From Rhododendron vialii (taxonomy: Eukaryota; Streptophyta; Magnoliopsida; Ericales; Ericaceae), in assembly GCF_030253575.1 (NCBI RefSeq), contig NC_080569.1:22690001-22754000 (forward strand): 64,000 nt of DNA. The letters are read 5' to 3'. The translations under genes and the position numbers were made by a program. This document shows, piece by piece, positions 45,263 to 56,620 of the stretch (positions are counted from its first letter, which is position 1; each line of letters begins with the position of its first letter). The notes below the pieces were generated by a model that was not told where the DNA came from, did not search any database, and saw nothing but the letters and a program-made list of their open reading frames with translations.

Positions 45263-45867
45263 GTTCTAAATGGCGGCCGCCTAGGCGCTTGGAGGTGCCC
45301 TGCCGCCACGCCAATACCCCTTGGCGTTTGATTTGGCGCCCAGGGAGATTTGGCAGTGTTTGGCGGCCGCCTAGGCCTTGGCAGTCTTGGCGGCGTCTTT
45401 GGAGGCCTTTGGCAGCCTAAAATGTATAGTATTAAACTAATGGAGATCAAGTTTTGGAATGGTATAGAGGAGAAGAGTTAGAGGAAGGAGATGAACTTTG
45501 AACTTGGCATTAGGGATCTCGGATCTCGTTTATTTCTACTTATTGTCTTATTCAACTTATTTGCTAGTTGCTACTACTTAATTTCATTTGGGTTTGTAAT
45601 TTGAAGTTTGAACATTAAACTTTGCATTATGGTTATTTCTACTTATTGTCTTATTCAACTTATTTGCTAGTTGCTACTACTTAATTTCATTTGGGTTTGT
45701 ACTTTGAAGTTTGAACTTGCATTATGGATACATGGAATATAGTTTATTGGATAATGGTTTGTTCAAAAATAAAAAATAAAAAATCGCTGAATTGCTTGGT
45801 GCCGCCTAGGCGGCTTGGCTCTTGGAGGTGGGTCTTCGCCCGACTACCGCCAAGCGCCAGTTAGAAC
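45263..45867. mobile_element. Putative DNA transposon remnant with GC-rich ends
   Basis: The ends read GTTCTAAATGGCGG (45263) and, inverted, GTTCTAACTGGCGC (ending 45867). The subterminal regions carry GCCGCCTAGGCG-type motifs on both sides. The AT-rich middle holds a 103-bp tandem duplication (45531-45633 and 45634 to about 45730, TATTTCTACTTATTGTC...). No target duplication was found, so the class is open. Confidence 0.4.
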
Positions 45868-46849
45868 TTTCCTTCTGACTTTTTATTGCTGTAAGCGTGT
45901 AAGCGAATAGTATTAAATACTTGGGATAAATTCAAAGATGATTTTTGTCATGGATATGGAATTCCATTTTTCCCCCTTCTCTAACCACAAGGCTTTATTA
46001 GCTTTCCTCTTTTTACACTCATGAAGAGAAACAAATCCAAATCCCATCTGCTCGCCGATTTTTCGGAAGTATTTAAGGTGGCATGTTGCATTGCTTCCTG
46101 CATATTTGTATTGGATTCATGTTTATGAGGGATACCCTAAGAGAATTTGAAGATACACAAAAATCTCTTTGAACTGATGGATGTTTAACTAAATGTCTTG
46201 GTCAATTACCACAATTTAGTGAGAAAGAAAGGGAGATGTATTTTGGTCAATGAACCATACTGCAAACAAATGGATTGGTTCTGATATATTCATATGGATT
46301 TGGATAAAATGGCGGAGATGGATTCAAATCTAAAAGTGATTTCAAAAGTAGAATTCTAAATTCGTTGAGTTGCAATACTTTTTTTTTTAAATTTAGACAC
46401 CTTGAAGTTGTCTAGGATTGTTTGGTACACTTTATTTGGTTGCCAAAAATACCAACTATATAGAATCCTATGGTTTGCTTGTTTTGTTGAAGAAAACTCA
46501 ACTGTACCGAGTACATGTGTTACACTGGGCTTAGTCTTATTTGTCTATGAATGAAATAAGTCATTCCAAGTGATGAATTGTGTTTGTCCTAAGCTTTACG
46601 TCTGAAGTATCTATTTATTGAGTCTTCTCTTTGTTGTCTCAGCAAGTATAGAAATTTTTGCTGTTGGTTGCATCTAAATGTAGAATCTTGTTGTTGGGAT
46701 ATTATGTATGCAACTGTGCAAGTGCAGTAAACAATACCATGAGTCAGCTAATTTGAGCAGGTGAAAATGTGTTTAGCGTAGTTAAAGAGGAAAACTAGCA
46801 GTATAGTAGCTTTTGTTCGTTTGTACCTAATCCTTTGTTTGGGTTGGCA
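45868..46849. other. AT-rich spacer, nothing recognized
   Basis: No coding frame, RNA gene or repeat with clear ends is seen. Confidence 0.5.
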
Positions 46850-48430
46850 ATTAGCATGGTTTGTGCATAGACAAGGAAAAGGGTATATTAAAGGCTTAGC
46901 CATCATTTTGATCCATAGAACAGCTGGATTGCAGCTTGATAATTGCCATGATTGGGAAGTTATAACGTGGCCTTGCATTATCAGTATATGCATGTGCCAT
47001 GGTCATTTTCTGTTGCTGTGTTCATGTAGCCTTAAGCTCAGTGCTCCTGCCCAATCTTGTTTGCCTTGACAGTGATAATGTTTATGTATAGGGATCAATC
47101 AAAGGGGGGCATAAGGAGGCGATCGTGCCTCCAAAGTTCAACAAAACCCTCATATTTTACGTATAACTTGTTAGATAAATCACGGAATTAGAGTTTGCAC
47201 CCCCAAAGTAGGAATCATGGATCCGTCCCTGCATATGTGGATGTCTCTGTACATTTCCTTAATTGTTTCTCTTTTTCCAATTGCCACCCCTCAATTCTTT
47301 TCCAGATTCCGGTCAGGGTCTGGGTTTGGAAGAAAAGAGTAAGGGGGAGGGGAGTGGTATTGGGGGTGGAAGGGGGTTTAGTAATCCTCACCTCAATATA
47401 CTTGTTCACTGTGTAAATTGATGCCTATAGTGGGTAAACAATGGAGGTTTGCAGGCAGTTAAGGAGTGTCCAGTTGGGATAAACCATGTTTTGCTTGCTT
47501 GCTACTCTGTATCTACTGGATTGCAGCTTGCTAATTCGGTTGTTGTGACATTTCCAAAGCTTCGGTTCCTGCTTTTAGGTCTTTCACGGTGAAAGAGTAG
47601 GTTAGTATTAAGGCCATGCACCTTTAAAAGGGCACTTTCTTTGACGAGGATCTAAATTTCTGCTTCAAGCTTTATATTTGGTGTGTATTTTAAGGATGTG
47701 TTCTTACCGAAAGATAGAAAAATGCCTGGTGGGCTAACATAAGGGATGAGATTAGTCATGACTCATGCCACGTTGGAAGAATAAAATGTTAGATTTCTTG
47801 GAGGGTTCTAACCTAAAACCAATTGGCAATAGGTGGAGTAGCCTCTAGAATTTATTAACCAAGCTTGGATGGCTTAGATGAGCGATGTGGGACAAGTCTA
47901 ACACTCCCCTTCACGTGCAACCCGGATGCACGTGGAGGTGACAGACCAGGAGCTGACTGACTGACTCGGGCGACAGAGATGACAGAGACTTTCCTACGAG
48001 AGGTGAGGCGACCCAAGACCTAGCTCTGATACCATGTTAGATTTCTTGGAGGGTTCCAACCAAAAACCAATTGGCAATAGATGGAATAGCCTCTAGAATT
48101 TATTAACCAAGTTTGGATGGCTTAGATGAGCGATGTGGGACAAGTGTAACATAAAATACTTCCTTTTATAGAGAATTCAGTGTCAGATATGTTAGCTGTT
48201 AATGGATTCTTTTATGGTTTCTTATACTGGTGTCTCTTGATTCTGTTATGAGTTGAGGGTCAGATATTTTATTTGCTGTACATTAGTGAATTTCAATATT
48301 TCGTCACCAACATAATTTCACTGTTTTGCCTTCCCTCTACTTGTTCTCCAACTTGGATTTTATCAGTTGCTTTCATTTTGTCTCCTTTAAATATTCTCCA
48401 AGCCTTTTTGGCAGAGGATACAGTAATTTC
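46850..48430. repeat. Right arm of the large inverted duplication
   Basis: Reverse complement of 33425-34660, with shared landmarks such as TGTGCATAGACAAGG, CTTGTTCACTGTGTAAATTG and TTCTCCAAGCCTTTTTGGCA. Compared with the left arm it lacks the hAT MITE but has about 640 bp of extra sequence (about 47655-48290) that includes a TRIM element. The two arms are about 12 kb apart and enclose the copia element and the F-box gene. Confidence 0.75.
47787..48151 (-). mobile_element. TRIM (miniature LTR retrotransposon), 365 bp
   Basis: Two 117-bp LTRs (47787-47903 and 48035-48151) surround a 131-bp interior. On the minus strand each LTR starts TGTTA and ends CTAACA. The primer-binding site TGGTATCAGAGC lies directly after the right-hand LTR (plus-strand 48023-48034), and a polypurine tract AAGGGGAG lies before the left-hand LTR (plus-strand 47904-47911). 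Target duplication TAAAA lies at 47782-47786 and 48152-48156. No coding capacity. All structural signals of a TRIM are present. Confidence 0.93.
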
Positions 48431-48857
48431 AAAAGTGCTGAAGTTTGGTTCCTAAAGTTATCTATGGTGCATGGGTAGTCATTGTGTTTTCATGTAAAGG
48501 CGCTGGTAATAAGGGTTTGTTTCAACACTTCTATGGGATCGCCCCTTATTCTTTTGTTAGTCTGGTGAGCTATTACTTAGCTATTCCTATTTATATCTCC
48601 TTTGCCTACATTATTGATGAGCACAACAACAACAGCAATAACAACAAAAACAATAAATTGCTAGATGAGGGTATTTTGGTAATTGCAGATATTCTCATCA
48701 AGAGCAGCATGGTTCATAAAAGGATTGGTAGACCACGGGTCATCCATGGTAGTATGGTAGTTCAAGGGTCAGCATGAATCTAGTTTTTGCAATAACATAC
48801 ATCTAGATGCATTAAGCACATTGTAGAAGGTTCAATGTATGCATTAAACACATTTTT

Positions 48858-48859
<2 letters not shown>

Positions 48860-48900
<41 letters not shown>
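48860..48900. repeat. (CT)n microsatellite
   Basis: About 40 bases of CT repeat just upstream of the truncated MYND duplicate, near the duplication breakpoint. Confidence 0.9.
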
Positions 48901-48903
<3 letters not shown>

Positions 48904-48935
48904 GTTGTTGTATTGTGAGATTTTTAACCCTCGAT

Positions 48936-49944
48936 TATGTGTGAGAGAGAAGTCCACGGAGAACAATCTCTCACTTGCGACCATTGTCGTGCGGTGAGTT
49001 ACTGCAGTGCCCTTTGCCAGAAGCAACACTGGAAGGAAACGCATAAAACATTGTGCGGGCTTTACAAGGGGATGATGGAAAGAGAAGAAGAGTTGTAAGT
49101 GAAGATCTTCATCTTCCCTTATTCAGCCGACCTGCTTCGTAAGTGGCTTGAATCGTTAGGTATCCTTCAAAAGGGAATGTGGCGCCGGAAGTGCAGTTGT
49201 TTTTCCCATTGCCCTTTTGGTCTGCTTCCTGCTAAAGGTGGACTTTGGGATTCTTGGGGTGGGTTTGATGATGATGAGTATCCAGCTGATTCACCTTTAA
49301 CAGTTGGGCTTTTAAGTCCCATCCTTCTCTGTGGGTGGTTGGAGTACTATATTCTTCGCTCACTTCCAGTGTCAAGTCCCGTTTCTAACATTTTCTCCCA
49401 CTCATTGACACTTTATTACATACTAACCTCACTGAGTATCAGTACAAACTACAAAGAACCGCTTACTCAATGGCAAAGAGGTGGTTCTTCACTATCTTGG
49501 GACAGTAGGGGAATTGGTTATGTACTTAAGGGCACAGGCAATATACAGATAGTAATGGTGGGGCCTGGAGTTCCGATGAATTTGTCTGGGACAACTTCGG
49601 GGATAAGTAGCCGAGTGAGGGTGTATCTTGTGAGGGGCCTTTATCAGGAGGAAGCAACTTACCGTTCTTCTCCCCATGTAGTTGTCGGACTAAATTGTAG
49701 ATTGGAGAACTATGAGAGTTGGGTTGGTGGCTTGCACCTGATCAAGGCCATGGGTGTTTCGGCATTTTTCACTGATCCGTCGGAAATTTCTTGTCGTAAT
49801 GCTGAACAAGTGCCTCAGAGTGCTGGACTGCATGTTACTCAACTTTTGACACCAAACCCTTTTCGATCACCGTCGAGGAATCATGGAACTTGTAACAATC
49901 TTCCGTCATATAGCAATGGATTTTTGTTTGGAGTGAATACATGA
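48936..49944 (+). pseudogene. Truncated duplicate of the MYND zinc-finger gene
   Basis: This starts abruptly inside the MYND finger (CEREVHGEQSLTCDHC) and parallels residues ~288-629 of the gene at 27424-29313. There is a premature TAA at 49096-49098 (after MEREEEL, where the parent has Glu). A deletion and changes near 49450-49540 remove part of the parent's LDWMPAFAEIGHL region. It ends at TGA 49942-49944. The N-terminal 285 codons and promoter are missing. The 3' flank is also duplicated, to about 50310. It is a non-functional segmental duplicate. Confidence 0.88.
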
Positions 49945-50530
49945 TCTCGAAACCTAGAGGGATTGAATCAAAGTCTCTTCAACTGAGTTCAACCCTGCTT
50001 TGCCGTAATGTATTGAAACCTTGCTTTTATATTGCTGTTGTCAGTCTATGGGTGATTGCTGTAGAGTTTATCTATCTATCTTTGATAAGTAGTAAATTTG
50101 ATGCCGAGCAAAAAAAAAAAGTAGTAAATTTGTTGAAAATGCATGAAGGGGCCACCCACACGCTGTAGAGTTTACTTATGTCTTGATTGAATACCTTCTG
50201 GTGGGTATATGCCAAATTTCTATTTCTTCAATTGGGTAGAAATGGATTTCCACTGTCTCGTAAGTAGAGATTTATGCCCAATATTGTCGTCGTCGTCGTC
50301 ATCATCAAAGCCTTCTCTATACAGAAACTCGCTCCCAATGCATTTCTGCTTATTTATAGTTCATCGACAGTAGTTGGGCTATACCGCTGATCTTAGTTCG
50401 TATAACATTGCCCGGCATTTTAGACAAAATGGGTGATTCTTTTGAGAAAACAAAAGTCTGTAAAAACTTGGAGAGTTCGTAGTAAATTTATTCGACTTAT
50501 TTTTGGCTGTTGCTAGATGTGACAAAGGAC
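49945..50530. other. Duplicated MYND 3' flank and spacer
   Basis: To about 50310 this matches 29314-29660. Then follows unremarkable spacer up to the start of the tandem duplication at 50531. Confidence 0.55.
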
Positions 50531-51362
50531 ATGAGGTGGCTGACGCCAATATCAAAACTTCTAGGGAGAATGAGAAATACTTTTTTCAAAGGTAAGCTGT
50601 GAAAATCGAAATAGGGGAAGCTCTTGAAATCTCAAAGGGAAAACTTTTTTTTCTACTTGCGCTGAATTCCCGTATCCAGTGGCTACTGATATCTCTGTTC
50701 TAATGCTTCTATTGGAAAATTAGGATGATACAAAATGAACCTTCTACTACTCCCTAACCTGAAATCAGGTTGATATGGTCCGAAGGGAGCTTCGGTTGTA
50801 TGATTTTATCCCAGCTCTTTTTTTTTTTTTTTTTTTTTTCTTGTTAGGGGTTTCTACCTTTCTGAGAAATTTGGAACCAGGAACCTCTAGTAATATGGAA
50901 AGTAAACTTTTCTATTTGTGCTGAATTCCAGGACCCAGAAGTTGCTGATAATTAGTGCTCTACTGTTTTTATTATGCGAAAATAAGAATGAGTGAGTGAC
51001 ATAAACATTCAATTGCTTTATGCTGATGAAATCAAGTGATGTTGTTTGAAGGGTTTTTTTTTTTTTGGTTTTATCCCAGTCATATTATTCCTTTTTTAGC
51101 AAGGTCCTCTTTTTTCCTGAAAACCTGCAGGGCGTATCCGTCCCGATTCGTCATCTCTCTGTAATAACTTTGCTTGGAGTTTGGAACTTGGAAGTGATCG
51201 TATAGTGCTGGTCTGAAATGTAACAGCTTTTATTTTGTTGTTTTATTGTGTTCCAGTAAAACGTTCGTAAACATTAATTTGCGATTCAGTGTGTGCTATT
51301 ACAGATAAGAAAAAACATAAAATACTTATGATTGATGCATAAATGCATATATATAGATATAT

Positions 51363-51701
51363 CGGGACGGTTCAAGGGACACCTAAAAAAACATCTCAAA
51401 TCTCAATCTCATAGTTCCCGGTCAAATTTTTATGATCTGAACCGTTCAATGTGTGCAGCATGTGATTTTAAAGGTGCCCGCGGAAAATTAGCAAAAAAAA
51501 TGACCGGAAAAGACTTGATTTGAGCAGTTTTTATTTGAACCGTTCAATAAAAAACTGTTCGGATCAAGCACTTCCCGGTATTTTTTTTGCTAATTTCTCG
51601 CGGGTATCCTTAAAATCACGTTCTGATCACATTGAGCGGCTCGGATCATCAAAATTTGGTCGGGAACTATGAGGTATTTTTTTAGGTGTCCCCGGAACCG
51701 C
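51363..51701. mobile_element. Palindromic MITE 1, flanked by TA repeats
   Basis: The arms share GGGACACCTAAAAAAA, TTCCCGGTCAAATTTT, GATCTGAACCG and a central AAAAACTGTTCGGATCAAG region, so the element is one long imperfect palindrome. It lies inside a (TA)n tract. Confidence 0.65.
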
Positions 51702-51726
51702 ATATATATATATATATATATATATA

Positions 51727-52088
51727 GAGTTAGGTTCCGGTGAGGGATCCCTCATTTTATTAAAATGAGGGACTCCCCTTCCCGATTGAATTTCGATGAT
51801 CCGAGCCGCTCAAAGTGATCAGAACGTAATTTTAAGGGTCCCCGTGAGAAATCAGCAAAAAAAATGACCGGGAAGGGCTTCATCCGAGCAGTTTTCATTG
51901 AACGGTTCAAAAAAAACTGCTCGGATGACGCCCTTCCCGGTCATTTTTTTTCCTGATTTCTCGCGGGGACCCTTAAAATTACGTTCTGCACACATTGAAC
52001 GGTTCGGATTTTCAAAATTTGATCGGGAAATGAAAGTCCCTCATCTTAATAAAATGAGGGATCCCTCACTTGAAAATTCCTCTCTTTC

Positions 52089-52090
<2 letters not shown>
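51727..52090. mobile_element. Palindromic MITE 2, related to MITE 1
   Basis: The ends share TGAGGGATCCCTCA and ATTAAAATGAGGGA. The inner arms share GATCAGAACGTAATTTTAAG, GGGTCCCCG, GAAATCAG and ATGACCGGGAAGGGC, with a centre of GAACGGTTCAAAAA. The inner part matches MITE 1. It is also bordered by TA repeats. Confidence 0.65.

Positions 52091-52109
<19 letters not shown>

Positions 52110-52181
<72 letters not shown>
52110..52181. repeat. (GA)n microsatellite
   Basis: About 70 bases of GA repeat directly after a (TA)n tract at 52090-52110. Open frames through it are artefacts. Confidence 0.95.
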
Positions 52182-52182
<1 letters not shown>

Positions 52183-52237
52183 AAAATGAAAGGAGAGTTG
52201 CCCTTAATTTAGTTTAATCACTCCAGGTTCTTAGATA

Positions 52238-52498
52238 TCTATATAATAAAACACAAGGGTGTGGGCCTCCACACATAAAACACAAGGGTGTGGGCCTCCA
52301 CACAAGACAAGTTTATCCAAAGGTTGAAATTGATTTGATTCAATGGTCGATGTGTGCTCTCCAACTCTCGTAAGAAAGTATCCACACTCTTACAAATATA
52401 TTATAAAAATACCATCAAGTTGAGACGCTATCAAGATTCAAAGGGTAATTCCAATTTCAATTAGGATGGGTAGTGCCGTAGGCACGGACAAGCACTAG
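52238..52498 (+). mobile_element. Non-autonomous Helitron (261 bp) with empty site in unit B
   Basis: Starts TCTATATAATAAAAC after an A and ends CACTAG before a T. The 3' hairpin GTGCC-GTA-GGCAC is at 52473-52485, 13 bases before the end. A 28-bp internal direct duplication (ATAAAACACAAGGGTGTGGG...) lies near the start. In unit B the same flanks are joined without it (TTAGATATTGTTAATT at 56281-56296). It belongs to the same family as the element at 6941-7124. Confidence 0.88.
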
Positions 52499-52936
52499 TT
52501 GTTAATTAAAACATCTTTTGGTCCTTCCGCTTCACAAATATTTTCCCGTATTTGAAAGTCTCCAATATCTTCTTCTTCTTCTTTTATTGTTAAGTAGGGA
52601 GTCAAAAGTACTACCTTAAGATAATGTTATTACAGATTATTTCGTTTTCGTGATGGAGATTAAAAAAAAAAACTAATAAAATCATTGAAGGTGGAGATCA
52701 AATTTTTGCATAATCTCAGATAAGTACTAACCATAGTACATCATACAAAAAAACAGTACATCATACAAAAAAACCACTAATTACCCCTACATCAGAAACC
52801 AAACGTTTACAAGACATCCATGCATGTAATTAACCAAATATAATTAATTAAGAAGGGCAACCCCAAAAAAAATGAGAATAAGAAAATCACAAGTACTGAA
52901 GAAGCTCTTTTGGGCTAACTTTTGGATTAATCTCGG

Positions 52937-53013
<77 letters not shown>

Positions 53014-53015
53014 CT
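52937..53015. repeat. (CT)n(TA)n microsatellite
   Basis: About 50 bases of CT repeat followed by about 27 bases of TA repeat, about 80 bases beyond the stop codon of DEFL copy 2 (minus strand). Confidence 0.93.
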
Positions 53016-53097
53016 GAACATGGATTGGAAAATGAGAAAACGAAAAAAGCATCCAAACATGCTCTATCGATCATTGTTTGTAATTGTATTTCTCTAC

Positions 53098-54067
53098 TTA
53101 GAAGCAAGCATACACGCATTGACAAAGATAAACACCAACACTATTATCGCAGTATCCACTGCCACTGTTATATTTTGCAGCACAATTTTTATTACAACAA
53201 TCCGGACCACAATTAGCGCTGCATCGGCCGCCACCCACGTTGCATTGCTTCGGGCACTTGAAAGAACATATGCATGCTGGAAAACGGAAGCCCTTCATAG
53301 GTTCACAGTTAAAGGTTGAGCCTGGATGTCTTTTGTTACACTTAGACTCGCAGAAAATACATTCTCCTAAAATCTCCGAGCATGTTTGCCCGGCCACCAA
53401 TTTGATCTTGAGTGTATCTGATCGAGCAACATATATATTTAAACATCATATACACACATATGTATATACGTACAGATGGATCTGGGATCCCTGCATGTAG
53501 TGCGGGGGTGCACTACAAAAGAGTGTTCGTATAATAAGCCAGCATAAGATTAGAAGACAATTTTCTGAAAAATACTACTGATCTCTCTGTCGTCCCAATT
53601 TGTTTGTCACTCGTTCTACTAACCGAAGAGAAAATTGATTATATCCATCTAGTTACATAAATCTCAATTACATCTTTTAAACAAAATTTTCAAAATCGCG
53701 TAAAACGTCATAAATTTAAAGATATAAACAATTTATAAGTGACACGAAATTCCAATAAGGCCAGGATTAAACAATATTTGTCGAATCTCCTAGCGTATTT
53801 TGTTGAAATGGACCAACAAGATGTAAAGAAAGGACCAACAAGATGAAACGGAATATTTATTTTGTTGTTAATTTTAACAATATTTATCTCCTAGCGTGCC
53901 TTGTACTTGTACATATATGTATGAATGCATCCATCAGCAATATTGTTCTAGTTTGATTTTTAATTTATTTATTTCTCAACAACACTTAATTGTACATAAA
54001 GAAATATACCTGAGGCATAGAAGAGAACCAGTAGGAGAAAGAATGTAGTTGGGGAGAGCTTATCCAT
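53098..54067 (-). CDS. Two-domain defensin-like secreted peptide, copy 2
   Basis: Exon 1 is 54010-54067 (MDKLSPTTFFLLLVLFYAS, signal peptide), donor GTATAT. Exon 2 is 53098-53417 after a TCAG acceptor. The joined length is 378 nt, 125 residues. The 18 cysteines follow the family layout: block A C-x6-C-x2-C-x3-C-x10-C-x10-C-x-C-x3-C, a short PKQ linker, then block B C-x6-C-x3-C-x3-CC-x3-C-x10-C-x8-C-x-C-x3-C. Block B is more conserved between copies (AAKYNSGSGYCDNS) than block A. The intron is 592 bp. A TATA box sits about 90 bases upstream (54158-54165). It is intact and probably functional. Confidence 0.88.
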
Positions 54068-54157
54068 CACCAAATTAAAACCCAGAAAGAATATTAATCA
54101 AATTTTAGTTTTTTTGCTCTGCAATTTCTACTCCTTAATTGGGTTTATTAGTATTAT

Positions 54158-54165
54158 TATTTATA
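54158..54165 (-). promoter_or_regulatory. TATA box of DEFL copy 2
   Basis: TATAAATA on the minus strand, 91 bases upstream of the ATG at 54067. It is conserved at the same distance in copy 3 and in both orphan first exons. Confidence 0.65.
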
Positions 54166-54358
54166 GGGAACACTAGTAACAGTCAACTGGGGATAATGCA
54201 TGCATTGTGTAATTTCACTTGGGGTAAATTAGTTAACACTCCGATCCTCTCCCATATTTGTTCTGATTTTCATTAATTGCTTCTCTAATTGGTCTATTTT
54301 CTTAGGTTGGCTCCCAATAATGAAATTTACCGAGACATATTCCCCCGTCCATCTTCAT

Positions 54359-54362
54359 CCCC

Positions 54363-54393
<31 letters not shown>

Positions 54394-54397
54394 AAAA

Positions 54398-54430
<33 letters not shown>

Positions 54431-54437
54431 AATAAAA
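54359..54437. repeat. Poly-C/poly-A/(AAT)n tract
   Basis: 25 C in a row (54359-54383), then 16 A, then AAT and AAAT repeats. A similar C-run lies at the matching place of unit B (59284-59306). Confidence 0.9.
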
Positions 54438-54957
54438 CCCTTTGAAATTATGTTTTTGCCCTTCCCTGTTGAATTGAAAGGATAAGTAGAATTTGAATTG
54501 AGGGGTATTTTTGAAAGTCTACATTTTTTAGAGTGTTATGATTATGTTCCCTTAATTAATTGGGTTCTTCAAAAAAATCCCCACAATATACAATGCATAT
54601 TTATCCAATCGCAAACGAGTTCCAATCACGCACCCGACCATACCAAATTATTCGTCTCGATGAGACGATTCCAATGTGGGGTGTTTTTGAATTATTAAGT
54701 TTTGAATTTGGTTATTGAATTTTGGTTATTGGTAAAAGTTGTTAAATTTGGTTATGGAATTGGTGGAATTTGGTTATTTGCTAAAAGACTTGTAACTTTG
54801 CTTATTACAATGTGTGGTATTTTTTGAGTATTGTTGTTAAATTTGTTTATCCACACTCATTTACTTATTACAATGTAGATGCTCTTACGTACATTGATTA
54901 CCATAGTCCTTAATTGAAATGGAATCACCAATTTAATAGCTATCATTAACCTCTCCC

Positions 54958-55222
54958 CTACAAGTTTCCAACTTTGGAGACTCTCTCTTTCCCTCTGGAA
55001 CTTCCTAGCCCTAGTAGCCGCCTCCCTCCCTCCCCTGAGATTTCCACCCTATGATGACGGCGGAGGGGGGCGTTCTCCGTTAACGTTTCCTCCGCCTCTT
55101 CTTTTACATCTTCGCCGATCTCCTCCATCGTCCTCTTTTCACCGCCTCCTCTCCGACTAGCCTCCATCGCCGCCATCGAACAGATCTTCGTGCGTGACTT
55201 ATTCCCCAACATCCCGAAGCAT
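54958..55222. other. GC-rich terminal piece of unit A
   Basis: An 84-codon minus-strand frame with glutamate/arginine-rich text can be read here. Its copy at 60600-60766 keeps only part of it, and there are indels between the copies (for example near the GGCGGAGGGGG run), so a protein is not supported. It may be the 5' end of an unidentified gene caught in the duplication. Confidence 0.35.
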
Positions 55223-56069
55223 ATGAGGTGGCTGACGCGGCGACACCAATATCAAAACTTCTAGGGAAAACAAGAAACTATTTCCAAAGGGAATTAAGCT
55301 GTGAAAATCGAAACTGGGGCCAGAAGCTAGCTAGCTCTTGAAATCTCAAAGGGAAAACTTTTTTTCTACTTGCGCTGAATTCCCGTATCCAGTGGCTACT
55401 GATATCTCTGGTCTAATGCTTCTATTGGGAAATTAGGATGACACAAAATGAACCTTCGATCTACTACTTCCTAAGCTGAAATCAGGTTGATATGGTCCGA
55501 AGGGAGCATCGGTTGTACGATTTTATCCCCGGCTCCTTTTATTTCTTTTTTTTTTTTTTTCTTTTTTGTTAGTAATATGGGAAGTAAACTTTCTATAATT
55601 GGTGCTCTACTGTTTTATGCGAAAATAAGAGAATGACTGAGTGACATAAACATTCAACCACTGTATGCTGATGAAATCAGGTGATGTTTGAAGGGGTTTT
55701 TTTTATTATTATTTATCCCAGTTGTATTTTTCTTTTTCTTTTTATCAGGTCCTCTCTTTTTTTGCTTTTCTTTTTTCCTGAAAACTTGCAGGGCGTAACC
55801 GTCCGATTCATCATCTCTTCGTAATAACTTTGGTTGGAGTTTGGAAGTGATCATATTAATATATATGGTGTTGGTCTGAAATGTAACAGATTTTATTTTG
55901 TTGTTTATTGTGTTTGTCGTAGTAATACCACTTTGAATTTTCCAGTGAAACGTTTGTAAAATAACTAAACATTAATTTGTGATTCAGTGTGTGCTATTAG
56001 CCTATTACAGATATGATAAAACATAAAATACTTATGATTGATGCATGAATGTATAAATGCATCTAGAGG

Positions 56070-56245
56070 GGGGAGCAACTTGAAAGGGAATCTGCGGGCG
56101 TGTTGTGCACCATCCGGACCGTCTGTCTTGACGATCAATGGTTCAGTTTTTAAAAAAAATAACTTTTCCATGATTTTAAATAATTTGGACCAATCAAAAT
56201 ACGTTTCGACGGTTGAAATCGCACAGCACCGTGTTGTGCACTAGA
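56070..56245. mobile_element. Small MITE-like insertion private to unit B
   Basis: Replaces the MITE/TA/GA block of unit A between AAATGCAT and AGAGTTGCCCTTAATTT. It has short inverted GTGTTGTGCAC motifs near both ends. The boundaries are approximate. Confidence 0.4.
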
Positions 56246-56620
56246 GAGTTGCCCTTAATTTAGTTTAATCACTCCAGGTTTTTAGATATTGTTAATTAAA
56301 ACATCTTTTGGTCCTTCCGCTTCACAAATATTTCCCTGTATTTGAAAGTCTCCAATATCTTCTCTTTCTTTTCTTTTTTTTTTTTGCTAATTAGGGAGTC
56401 ACAAGTATTACCTTAAGAAAATGTTATTACAGATTATTTCGTTTTCGTGATGGAGATAAAAAAAATAATACTAATAAAATCATTGAAGGTGGATGGAGAT
56501 CAAATTTTTGCATAATCTCAGATAAGTACTAATCATAGAACATCATACAAAAAAACCATTAATTACCCTTACATCAGAACCTAACGTTTACAAGGCATCC
56601 CATGTAATTATCAAAATATA

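Larger units (their letters stand above)
50531..55222. repeat. Tandem segmental duplication, unit A (DEFL copy 2)
   Basis: Begins ATGAGGTGGCTGAC and runs head-to-tail into unit B, which starts with the same text at 55223. It contains the DEFL gene at 53098-54067. Private insertions are two palindromic MITEs, TA/GA simple repeats and a Helitron. A GC-rich terminal piece (54958-55210) recurs at 60600-60766. Confidence 0.85.

Noticed and set aside
45263..45867. Confident hAT assignment for the GC-rich-ended element
   Set aside because: The inverted ends are short and imperfect and no target duplication was found, so only a low-confidence call is given.
46748..47069. 80-codon frames on both strands
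   Set aside because: Part of the inverted duplication; the matching frames in the other arm are not conserved.
51898..53216. Several frames rich in Arg-Glu, Ser-Leu or Tyr-Ile repeats (51898-52212, 52844-53125, 52872-53216)
   Set aside because: They are translations of GA, CT and TA microsatellites.
53020..53319. 99-codon plus-strand frame opposite DEFL copy 2
   Set aside because: Shadow of the cysteine-rich exon, whose spacing is conserved in two other copies.
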